From contig CM054180.1 of NCBI GenBank assembly GCA_028829895.1, positions 119,830,473 to 119,894,472 of the forward strand: a DNA stretch of 64,000 nucleotides. The letters are read 5' to 3'. Under the pieces are notes generated by a model. It saw only the letters and a program-made list of their open reading frames with translations. It was not told the DNA's origin and did not search any database. Of the stretch, positions 24,899-37,600 are shown in pieces (position 1 is the stretch's first letter; each line of letters opens with the position of its first letter). This stretch comes from Sinotaia quadrata (lineage: Eukaryota; Mollusca; Gastropoda; Architaenioglossa; Viviparidae). A program made the translations under genes and the position numbers.

Positions 24899-27800
24899 GT
24901 GCTCATTCATTCATCAATATGGTTATTCATGCAGTATTTATTTTATTTCATTTAGTTAAGTTAATCATTAATTATTAATTTATATTTTGTTAGTGATTAT
25001 AGTAATTATTTAGAAAGATATGATATTTCTATAAGATCTGAAAATAATAATGTTCCTACACTGACTTATATGATCATGTAGTTTTATTTTGTTTAGCTGC
25101 TTTGGAGGTGTCTTTCACTTGTAGTTCTAACATGATCTGATATAATAGTAATCCTGCTTTAGTTTCTATAAACAGAAAAAAAACATTAAGCATTATATTA
25201 TTAAATTACTTCATTTCAACTCATATTTATGCTTTTCTATTAATGTAAGTGAATGTATTTATTACGTTTCTTTTACCTATAAGTGGACCAGTGTACAGTG
25301 ATTATAGCATTCTGTTGTTAAGTCAGCTTGATGTTCTGATCTTGTTCTGTTTAGTCAGCTAGAAATGAACTGTTCTGATCTAGTTCTTTTGTGAAGTCTA
25401 CCAAAATTGACTGTTCTGATCATGTTCTATTTAGTTAACTCATAATTGACTGTTGTGGTCTTGTTAAGACAACTCAGAATAAACTCTTATTATCTTGTTC
25501 TTAAAACAACTCATTGACTGTTCTGATTTTCTTCTGTTTAGTCATCTAGAAATTTACTGTGTTGATCTTGTTCCATTGTTAAGTCTACCAGAATTGACTG
25601 TTCTGAATTCGTTGTTAAGACAGTTCCAAATTGACTGCTCTGAATTTGTTCTGATTCAAAATTGACTATTCTGATTTTGTTGTGTTCAGTCAACTCGTGT
25701 TTACTGTTCTTGATTTAATTCTTTTGTTAACTCAACTTCAGATTGACTTTTTGATCTTGTTATGTTAAATCAACTTCAAATTGACTGTTCTGTTTTTCAG
25801 TCAACTCAGAATGAACTGTTCTTATTGTGTTGTTAAGTCATCTTGATATTGATTGTTCTTATCTTGTTCTGAAATTTAAGCTGTGCGGATTGTACATCAG
25901 TGACCTGAATTAGGTCAGTGATTGGGAATATCTCTTTTTTTTGTTTTCTTGTAAGTAGATGTTTAGTTTTTAAAACATCCTTATCTTTTGTGGCTGTATA
26001 TATGTTTGTGTGCATGTGTTTTGTGTACTTTTGCTTGTGTGTGCATGTGTTGTATGCATGCTGATATATTGATAATCTTATTTATTTTTGCAGAATGTTA
26101 TTAATGGATGAGAAAGCTTATCCTTCCCTTACACCAGTTACGTCCTTTACACCCAGTCACTCTCGGAAGGGGTCTGGTTCTAGCCTTGTGTCTACCACTT
26201 CCTCCAATAGCCAGTTCAGTAATCAGCTCTCAAATGATATGGAGGATGGTAATTCTTTTCACTATTTAAATATTTTTGTAGTTTTCTAATACATTTTAGT
26301 TAAATTTTATGTCTCTACCAACTTATTCCATGTTTATTTTCCCTGCTCATTTGAATTTCATTCTGGGGGGCTGCTCTCTAGTTCTCTTCACCTGGAGTTT
26401 GCATTTAAATGTGCAGTGTGAATTCTATTCTTTCTTTCTTTCTTTCTTTGACTATTAAAAAACAACACTTTGCTCATTAACTTTATTTAACAAGGTAGAT
26501 TAGTTTTTTCTCTAAGCATTTGAGTGTGCATGCGTGCGTGCGCGCGTGTGTGTGTGCGCGCGCGTGTGCGTGAGTGCATGTGATCTCTTGTTTGCTGTGT
26601 GCTCACTTTTGGGCACTGAGTTTATGTATCTCCCTGCCCCTCCCAAAATTCTTTTCTCCAAATCTCACTTTGTAAAATGGCTTCAAAATGTAAGTGTTCT
26701 AAGACTGAACCATTCATTTGTATCAATTGTGCCATGTATACCCACACAACCATTACAACACCCACTCCCTTGCATATTTGTTGCTGTAGTTCAGACATAC
26801 TGTGCCTAAATTTCCTGTTGCCTTAGGCATTTTTGTGGAATGCATAATACAGTAGCATAGATAAAGGTGGCAATTAAAACAAAACCTGTACTCAAATCGA
26901 AATGTGCAAAGTGTTCTACTACTTGGCAGTTTGTCAAAGGATCTGATGGGTTTCCCCAGCAGGTGTACATTAATAATTCTCTACTCAAAGCAGTCAGATA
27001 CATTGGAATCTGATAATCACAACAAAACATACTTAATTTGTTTGATTTTACTTAGTTCTTGTTTCGTTGTTTTTTTGTTTTTTCTAAAAAAAAAAAAGCA
27101 AGCTTTTACCCCCACCCCATCCCAGTTTTGAGTCTGGAAATTACTACTTTATCTTTCAAAAATGATCCATCTTATTAATTGTAGTTTGAATAAGAGCAGC
27201 CTCACTGTTTTTTTTTAAATTTTTGTTAGCATTCTGTATAAAACTTTTGTTGTTTTAGTAGGCTGTTGGCCTAAAAATGCATCATGATTTGGAATATATA
27301 ATTTTTAAAAATAGTTTGTATGTTACTGATTGATCGTTGCATCATTCTTAGTAAAATTTCCATTGATTTGCATAATCACACCTAATTAGTACTTTAGCAC
27401 TCTTGTTGTATTAAATATATACAAGAGTTTGCAAATGAATTAATCTGTATTTGAATTACTTGATCCCCGCATTTATTTTTCTTTTAAATTTTAACATGCA
27501 TTCTTTAGGATTCAAGCATTTTAGCCATTATACATACACTTGTTTTCCATTTCATGTAATCTTTATGCCTTTTTATTCACTATATAATAATAAACAACCA
27601 TAGTTATTGTCACAATTAAACTCAGACTCCATGTCCCTTGGATTCAGTAAGACTTAAAAAGAATGGTTGATCACTTCAGTGGGAGTTATGTACATCTGAC
27701 ATAATGTGAATGTGTGACTTGTTTTTTCCATCATTTTGATTGATTGCTTGCATACCAGATTACTTTTACCAGTGTATCATAATCACTAAGAGAGATAGGT

Positions 27801-28195
27801 TAGGGTGTTATAAAGATGTCATTTTGGGGAAATAAAATTAATGTGTCCTCCAATGCCGGAATTGGTGGTGAGTTTTCTTCCTGTTTGTCTCCCTTTTCTT
27901 TTATGATGGGAACACTTACACCATTATAAATTTGTAGTTCTTTCTAATTTGCTAAGATCTTCATCAAACTGATCTTTTTCTTTCTTTTTAAACATAGACC
28001 TATGTAGTAGTGAAGATGATGTTAAAAGAAATTTGCAGAATTTGATATTGCATTGTAATCAATTGCTCCAATATTAATTGCTACACCTGTATTATTCTCT
28101 GCATTTTATATATATTAAATCACCCTATCCAGTCTAAATAAACATGCTACATAAATCAAACAATAAAGATGATTTTATTCCAGGAATAAATACAA

Positions 28196-28237
<42 letters not shown>

Positions 28238-31200
28238 AAAAAAAAAAGACTAATTGTTTTACTTATGACTATATATTGTTGTCATCTTGTTTAGTCACTA
28301 TTTTTTTTTCCATGTTGTCATCGTGTTTAATTGTTAAATTTCTTTCAGATTGTCTTATTTAGTGTGCTGATTTCTTTTACCAGTGGTAATTGGGTTGGTG
28401 GTGTGCTATCTACAGTTGAATTGATAAATGCTAAATAGTAAAATTCTAATATGAGCAAATTGTTGTTTTGTTTTGATCAATTTCTAAGCAGTCCTTTGAA
28501 AATAAAGTTATATCACTCTGTATATGCTCACAGTAAATGAACTGATGTTAAGTATTCATTTAGTTGGAAAAATAAATGTTCACTCTGAACATGATATTGA
28601 AAAGTTAAACAAGAGAGTGAAGAAAGATAAAGAGAATATATATTGTGCTAAGGGCATGTTATAAAGCACTGAATGTTGTGTTGGCAAGATAGCAAACACA
28701 TGCACTGAGAAGTGAGATGCTAAGGGCATGTTATAAAGCACTGAATGTTGTGATGACAAGTTAGCAAACACATGCACTGAGAAGTGAGATGCTAAAGGCA
28801 TGTTATAAAAGTGCTGAATGTCTGCTGTCATGACAAGATAGCAAACACAGGTCTGTAACGATGCGTTAGAAAACACGAATACAGAAATGCTAATGGCACA
28901 TTATGAATAAAGACTGACTGCTTGCTGTGAAGATGGTTAACAACCATAAGCTGCAACATACATATTTGAATCCTTTCAGTTTGAGTCACTTTATTACCTT
29001 TTTTGGTTTGTTAATATGAAAATGTATTCCATCCTTCTGAGTCATTTGACATGTTTGATTTCTTTGAGAGTGCATTTTATTTGAATTATCTTGGTCAGTC
29101 TTACTCTTAGATAATAAAAGTGTGAGTCTCAAACATGGAACATTGGTGTACAGGAAAGTTACAAGCACATTTACTTTTAAACAATTGTTTCATATGTAAT
29201 GGTAATTAATTGGTGTAATTTAGTTTGATTGATAGAAGATTTACTTATTTGTTTGATTTTATTGTGGAGTTTACTGGCTAGACATTTTGGATTATACTAT
29301 TTATTGATGTAAATATTACTTGCCAGTAGTTTGAGGGTTTGAATTGTTTGGAACTTGTTTACTAGTTTTGTTTTACTGTAATAACTGGTTTTGATTTTTT
29401 TTTAAAAAAATAGTAGTTTACTGGTTAAGATAATTTAGATAATTTTGATTGAAAATACAATTGTTGGTTGGTTCAAATTTGCTTTGGGATAATTATTTAT
29501 TGAGCTGGACTCATGACATTGCGTTTCTGCATTTCTTAGTTTAATACACTGTTATGAAGAATGATAATTGGTTTATTATTTTGAATAATGATAAAAGTGT
29601 ATTGGTTTAAATTATTCAGATTAATAATAAAAGTTAGTGGTTTATATTAATATTATTAATGGTAATAGTTTATAGATTGGTATTGTTTTGATTAAGGTGA
29701 ATAATTTGCAGGTTTGTTTTCTCTGGGTGCTGCTTTAATCATTTCATTCCCTTCTTTTTAATTCTTGTTGTTTTCTTATTTGTATTTTTAATTGTTGAAG
29801 ACAAATAATACAGACTGAAATACTATAGTTTCATTTGAGATTTTTTTAATTGCACAGAGACAGGCGAGCTTATATGCATAAGGAAAATGCATTGCTTTTT
29901 TTCATTGAAGCTACAGTTATGTAGTTATGTTCATCATGTTATTATGTTTTGGATCAGGAAAGATTAATACAAATGTTTTTCCACATTATAGTACTATATT
30001 AAAATATTTTTTTTAAACAATAAATGAATAATTCCCCTAGGTTTTATAGGATTAAAGTAATCATTTTCATCTAAGAAATACCACCAGCCAAAACATTAAA
30101 TATTTATGTAGAAAGCTTTTTTAAAAATGTGTCAAACTCCACATAGCTCCCTGTCCAGAACAAACACAGACACACACACACACAGAGAAACACACACTCC
30201 CTCTCTCTCTGCTCCACAGAGAATTGGCTTTCCATGTACCCTGTGAAAAAATTTATTATGTGTATATTTTTCAAATTTCAAGTACAACTTTTTTTTTTTT
30301 AAGGAACAAATATTGGGCCCCAAGCACTGACAAGGCTGCAGGGACAGTAGTTACATCACTGTCTGTATACAATTACTGTAGTAATTCTGTATTTCCTTAT
30401 ATGTTTTTAATCTCTGTTAATTTAATGTGAGGATGCTAAACACTTGTTTCATTGTTATGAAGATCTGTGCACACTTGTTTGCTGAATTAATTTTAAGAAA
30501 AAATTTCTTTTCATGCCTTGATTACTTTCTAGAACAGTTTTATGCATACCAGTATTGTCAGCTGTCATCTGTTGTTTCATGACAGTTGAAGAGACTGATT
30601 TAACACAAGTGTTTCTTTATTAGGAATTCAGGAAATAAGTATTTTGTTGTTCTCATTTTCTGTTGTAGCAGACCTACAAGAAAATTAGACTGTAGAGTAA
30701 TGCTAAATGATGTTCCCTTTCTCTCTCTCTTTCCTTCTTTCCCCATGTCTTTTCTTTTTTCCTTCCCCACTTTTTAGTTTTCTTTCTCTCCTTTCTCTAC
30801 TATGCTCTTATCCTCTCTCTCTCTTTTTTTTCCCCCTGGTTCTCCCTCCTTCCCTCTCTTGTTCCACTCCTCCATTATGGTCTGTCTAAGTATCTTTTCT
30901 CTATAACTTCTCTTGGTCTTCTTCTTCCCTATCTCTATTTACTTCTTTCTACTTCCCTCTCTCTCTAATATGTCTGTCTCTCTGTCTACTAATGGCGGGC
31001 ACCACTCACCCTTACACCAAACCAGGCAAGCAAAAGATTGAATAATCATTTGCTCTTATCTTTGTTTAATTCTTTTACCTGAAGTGTACACTTTGTTGCT
31101 GTTTCACTATGAGTAATTATCCTTTGCTGCAATGCTACTCATTCATTGCAGTTGTTGCATTCACACTGTTTAGTCTTTGTTGCTGTATCAATACAATCTT

Positions 31201-31564
31201 GCCACACTGCCATTGTTTGCTCATGGCAGCAGAAAGTAATTTGTCTTTTTTTTTTTATTTCAGTCGTGGCTAACAGCACAGAGCCACTTTGGGAAATTTG
31301 GGGTCGCATTGTCAATGACTGGGATAGTGTGAAGAAGAAAGTAAATTTTATTAAGGTGAGCAAAACATTTGCACATAGTAGGCCTTATGTACATTACTGG
31401 CATAGGGGCTTTTCATTGGCACAAAATCATTGTTCTCTTTAGCATATGCACACATACATGCGAACCAACACACCTGCATATAGACAGTCATGTCTGCACA
31501 CACTCACACATCCATACACATATATGCCCACAATCATGCAAATGTGCGCACGCGCACGCGCGCG

Positions 31565-31622
<58 letters not shown>

Positions 31623-34600
31623 TTGACTGAGTAATGTATGTATAGTCAGATATCCATGTAATAGTTTCATATACACTTTCAATCTACTTGATATTAGTGT
31701 TCCTTCTATATTTAGAGTTCATATACATATTTAAAACCCTGCCTTTCTCCTTATGGTCCCATACAGTTTAACTTAAAGGTTGAATTGTGTACATAATTAA
31801 CCAGTAGATATTCCATTGGTGCCATGTTGATAACTTGAAATAAAGAGAGTTGAATTGTGTACATAATTAACCAGTAGATATTCCATTGGTGCCATGTTGA
31901 TAACTTGAAATAAAGAGAGTTGAATTGTGTACATAATTAACTAGTAGATACTCCATTTGTGACATGTTAAACAAAATTATCTATTAAAATTAACTTCCAT
32001 CACATGTTCAAATCACAAAGATTACTGGCTAGATATGTTTTTACATGGAATTAGTTTCAATTTTTGGCTTTGAAGAAAACCTTTCATTTTTTGTTTCGCA
32101 TCCAAGCTTTAGTAACCCCTTTTATTTCAAATAGATGACATTGCATGATCCATATTGTCCACTTTGTTCTTCCACTTAATAAATAATGATCATAATATTT
32201 TATACACTAGTATGTGATTGGATGTATTCTATACTTACGGGTATTGTATGATTGGCATTGGATATTGTTTGGCTTACAGTTTCATTATAATTGTTTTTGT
32301 TATTTTTTTTAAATAAAAGAACTGAATAAATCTCTATTAGATATTTGTTTGAACAATTAAAGTTACTTAATAAACTTTTGAATGGTTTTAATTCTTAGTC
32401 ACATTTTATTAAATACTCCATAGTTTTACTTCATTCTGTGGGAAAGTTACAGTGCAGCCATTATTGGGTTTTCTGCAGTATAAAATTTTAAAAAGCATAT
32501 ATTTAGAAAAAATAATATTCATTGCTTTGTTGTGTCAGTCTGAAAATTTGATTAATAATGCCTATATGAACAAATGTACAGTACACAAGTCTTGTGCCAG
32601 TTAGAGCTGACTAGATCACACTGAGTCATCATAATACAAAATATGTTCCATTTTGTTCCCCACTTAAAATAAATATGTTGATATGATATATATGTGAATT
32701 ACTGACCAGGCAAATGAGTTGATCAATAAAATCTTGAATGAGCTATTGAGTCCCATCTCACGGTACACAGTAATTGAAGTCAAAATCAATTTGTGTTCAT
32801 ATTCCTTGCTGGCAGGCAAGAATAAAATGAAAGGGAAGGTGCTCAATGATTAAAAATATATTTTTTTATTTTTCTTAAATCATTGATTATTTGTTGTGAC
32901 AGTACAGAGCTATACCACATAAGTCATGCATTGATTGTAACTGACAGTGTCTTTGTAAAATGTTTTTGCATTGTGTATACTAGACATAATGATTATCTCA
33001 TCTTTCCCTTGAAAAGCATGAACTAGTATTATTTGTAGTTGCCTACTTTTTACACCAGATTACTGCACTGATCAACTATTCCAATTATACTGCACTAATC
33101 AACGATTCCAATTATATTGTACTATTCAATGATTACAATTATACTGTACTATTCAACAACACCAGCATGTATATATAATATTGATTAAACTACCACTAAA
33201 AGACAATTGCTTATGACATGCTTCATGTAAGATATGCATTTTAGACAATATTTTTGCACATTATATGCATTGGGTGAGTGGGGGAGCAAATATTATATTG
33301 ATATAATAAATATATTTCTTGAATATCTTTCTTTCAGGATTTGGTTCGTAAAGGGATCCCTCATGAGTTTCGAGGGATTGCTTGGCAGTTGTTGCTAGGC
33401 GTCCATGACTCTATTGCCAAGCAACTATATGCTGATTACATGAAGAAAATCTCCCCTTGTGAGAAACTCATTCGAAGGGATATTGCAAGGACGTTTCCAG
33501 ATCACGAATTTTTCAAGGAGAAAGATGGTTTTGGGCAAGAGAGCCTATTTAATGTTATGAAGGTGATGCATAAACTCTGTAATTCAGTTTTAACTTTAAA
33601 ATTAATTTTACTCTGAGATGAGCATTAAATAATTAGGTTTCATTATAATAGTTAAATACAGTTTTCCTAGCAGTTAATAATGAATCTCAAAATATTTTAT
33701 TTTCATTAAGGAAGCCAAGGTTATCAGCTCTGAGTTAGTGAGAGGATATATTCGGAATATTTTGTACCGATGTCTTCTTGCATGCAAAACTATAGTGCCT
33801 GGACCTTGTGGCCTTGAAAGTCCATAGTACTCAGTTAGCAGAAATACTAAAATAAATTCATATAAAAGACAATCGAAGCAAGCTGACAACAAACAAGTTT
33901 AAAATAGTTCATCTTTTTGTTTTGGGTTTTGAAGATTGTTTATCATTTGAGGATTGCTTGATTTTCTATTATCACTCACTGTGTAGGCTGAAAACATCAA
34001 TCCAACTTTATGGATGGATGGATATGTAAATATGTGAATACATTTTTTTTGTTGTTGTTAAATAACAAATGTAGCTTTACATTTTCACAACTTAGGTCAG
34101 GGACATTAACTCTTATTGCTCCTGATTTTTTATTATTATTGTTATTATTTTTTGTTTTTATTGGATTTCTTTGTTTAATTAATATTCATCGTAATTTTTT
34201 TATTTAATGATTTATTTACGTTATTATTTTTCACTTGTATGTTTAATCATTGTGTTTATTTTTCATTTGATTGTTGTGGTGTCATTACATTTGTTTTGTG
34301 CTTTTAAAAAAATGTTGACAGTTTTTATTGGTTCTTACCAGGCCTACTCTTTGCATGATCGGGAGGTTGGGTACTGTCAAGGAAGTGGTTTTATTGTTGG
34401 ACTTCTTCTCATGCAAGTAAGGAAGCTTGCATTTTATTGCATTAAATTTGTTGCATTCCTGTGTATTCAGCATTTTATTGCATTAAAATTGTTTTGTTAC
34501 ATGCCAGCGTGTTCTGCACTTTATTGCAGAAAAATTGTTCTTTATTTGTTCTTGGATACAAAGTGGAAATTAAAAAAGGTATAGGGTCCATAGAAGTAGC

Positions 34601-37600
34601 ATTGGTTGGGTAACTGTGAACCAACAGCTTTTTTCATTCACCTAAATATATCTTTGTTTGCTAATTACTTCTCATAATTATGACTGCATTCTTCTTCTTC
34701 TTCTCGCTCATCCAACTTCTTAGTTTATCTGACCCATGACACCCATGTAGACTGTGGGATAATAAGATTTCTATTTCACGACTAGAAAACATTTAATGTG
34801 TGTTTTAACTGTCTGATTAGATGCCAGAAGAAGATGCATTCGCTGTGATGGTGAGACTCATGCAGGACTACCGGCTGAGAGAATTGTTCAAGCCTAGCAT
34901 GGCAGAGTTAGGGCTGTGTATGTACAAGCTGGAGTTCCTCATACAGGTAAAGTAGGCCATGACAGTAGAGGTAGAGTAGACCAAGGCATTGCAGGTAGAA
35001 TCCACTAAAGCAGTAGAGGTAGAGTAAGCCAAGATAATGCAAGTGGAGTAGGCCACAATAGTACAGGTAGAGTAGGCCAAGACAGTACAGAGTGAGTAAG
35101 CCAAGGTAATACAAATAGAGTGAGTTAAGGAAGTACAGATAAAATGAGCCAAGGCAGTACAGGTAGAGTAGGCCAAAGCAGTACAAGTCAGGTAGAGTAG
35201 GTCAAGGCAATACAATGCAGGCAGAGTAGACCAAGGCAATTCAGGTAGTCCATTTCAAGGCACTACAGATAATCAAGGTAGTATAGATAGAGAAGATAAA
35301 GGCAATACATGTATATATATAGTTTTCCAGTTCTGTCCATCTGTGCGAAATGCTAAAGCATCCTTGACCTTGAAGCATGTGGGATTTTTTTTGAGTGAAT
35401 CTAAAGCATCCTTGATCTTTTTTCCAATTCTGTGTATTCATCTGTGTGAAACACTAAAGCATCTTTGATCATGTGGGAGATTTTGGAGCAAGCCAGTATT
35501 TTCACATGGCCAGCTTTATGTTGCATTGTTGCGTTCATGAAACAGAGACAGCTTCAGAGTACTTATAAAAGGAAACAATGGTCAAGGCCACTTGCTATAT
35601 GATGCTTGAATTTTCACTCACAATGTGACTTATAATCAAGCCTTCCAATAAACAAAATCATTTATGTTCCTAACAATGCATTCATTTTAATTTTCCACCT
35701 GTCATGGTGGGTGGAAAGTACACTATATATTATAAAATAGGACAAGGCAATAAAATTAGAATAAGCCAATTAAAGTAATGCAGGTCCTGGCAGTAGAAGT
35801 AGGAAAGCAGAATCAGTATGGCAGAGTAGGCTAAGTCAATATCTGTACAGTAGGTACAGTGGATCAAGGCACTTCAAATAAGGCAGTGCCAAGTACAATG
35901 GTAAACCCAAGGCAATTCAAAGAAAATATGTCAAGGAAATAAAAGTGGAACACAAGGTACAGTGGAACTAGGTTTTAGTACAAAGACCTAGTACAAATTA
36001 TTAAATCCAGCATTACCTCACAATACACTGATTGGGAAAAGGCACAGTCTCTTACTCTATTTTCTGTATAAAATCATTGTTGAAAGCATTTGTATTTGTA
36101 CTTAGTGTTATATTTTGTCCCTTGGTGATGTTTATATCAGAACACATTCAAAACTGTTCATGTGTAACAAGAGAGTAGGCATTTTAATTGCTGGCTAATT
36201 TTATTCAAATTATTATTTGAAGTGTAGGAAGTTCAGCAAAATGTGTACATCTACCTTGCATCCTATTGATTACACAGTGTTTTCTTCAGAAGTGTAACAC
36301 TATTTATGTTTTATTTAAAACCAAAATGCAAATATTCCATAATGAGTAAAGTATGAGAGAAGACAGTGGTTTTTTGTTACCCAGATTTGTAATTACTATC
36401 ATCATATATTTAACACTTTATTTCATATCTGAATAAAATAACACTCCTTTATATTTTAAATAAGACATTAAGAGTTATTAATCATCTTTTAAATATTATG
36501 TTTAATTTTTAATGTACTTTTTATTAATTTCATGACCCTGTGCCTGAAATAATTTGTCATAATGAAAAATTTGCTATTAATTTAGGAGCTGTTGCCAACA
36601 CTACAAGTTCACTTTCAGACACAGAACTTTGATACTTCCATGTATGCATCATCGTGGTTTCTTACTTTGTATGCAACTTCCCTCCCTTTGCCATTAGCTC
36701 GAAGGATCATGGATCTCTTCATATCAGAGGTGAGAGGTTAAAGCATAGATAAAATTAAATTCACTTTTAAGTACTCCATTTGTTGTTGATTTGTTTATTC
36801 ACCTGAAAATCTATTGAAAATTTTTAGTTTGTTCAAATTTTATATAATCTCAATTTCTTTCTTTATTTTTTAGAATCAGTTTCATTTTCTTCCTCACTAA
36901 CAATATTTACTGCAAAAATTAAATCAAGAATTTTATTTTTAATAATTTTATTGATTTTTATTAACTTTAAAAAACACAACAAAATCATCTACTTTATTTG
37001 TGAGCTGTGTGAAGAAAAGGTATTGGTATTTATTATTGAAACAAAACATACCTGTGGTAAAATATTAGTACTTAGAAATAAACTATCGACAGTACTACAA
37101 CCGTAAAGTAAAAATACTATACAAAATTTCTGTATGGTGTAAAATGTTGTTGTTTGAAGTGCATTTGCTGGTTATATGCATTTCAGGGTATGGAAATTGT
37201 GTTCCGGGTAGCCATGGCAATACTTCAGACATGCCAGGAAGATTTGTTGACCTTGGATATGGAAGGATTATTGAAGGTTTGTATGGTGTCTTATTCAACA
37301 AAAAAATAATGTTCATATGTTTGCATGTTCATCATGTGGCTGGATCGCCTTACTTCATATATCATTGACCATTGTTACATCTAATAATTGACAGAGTACT
37401 CGATGGAAGTCTTACACATAATTTACACTAATTATAATAGGAATATTTCTTTTTTGAACTTTTAATAGGATGATACAAAATTTAACTCTTTATGTTTTAA
37501 TAATTATTATTATATTAACGCTGACATATATCATTAATCCAGCTTTTCACAGTTCGTTCAATATAGATTGCTGACATTTTTTTGTGTTTTAGTGTATCAA

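Larger units (their letters stand above)
26249..31263 (+). other. EVI5: EVI5 intron between exons 2 and 3
   Basis: No further exon was seen; the protein reads directly from exon 2 to exon 3 as in other EVI5 proteins. It holds (AC)n at 28198-28234, a 72-bp minisatellite, a pyrimidine-rich tract and otherwise unique AT-rich DNA. Confidence 0.85.

Noticed and set aside
28580..28876. 98-codon minus-strand frame with repeated SHFSVHVFA
   Set aside because: The repeat is the 72-bp minisatellite read in frame.
31369..31682. Open frames rich in Thr-His or Cys-Val
   Set aside because: They are translations of the CA/TG microsatellite. The same applies at 9376-9647, 28144-28362, 26534-26809 and 55182-55385.
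34868..35239. 123- and 92-codon minus-strand frames with Leu-Tyr-Cys repeats
   Set aside because: They are translations of the 24-bp minisatellite, whose period is a multiple of three.
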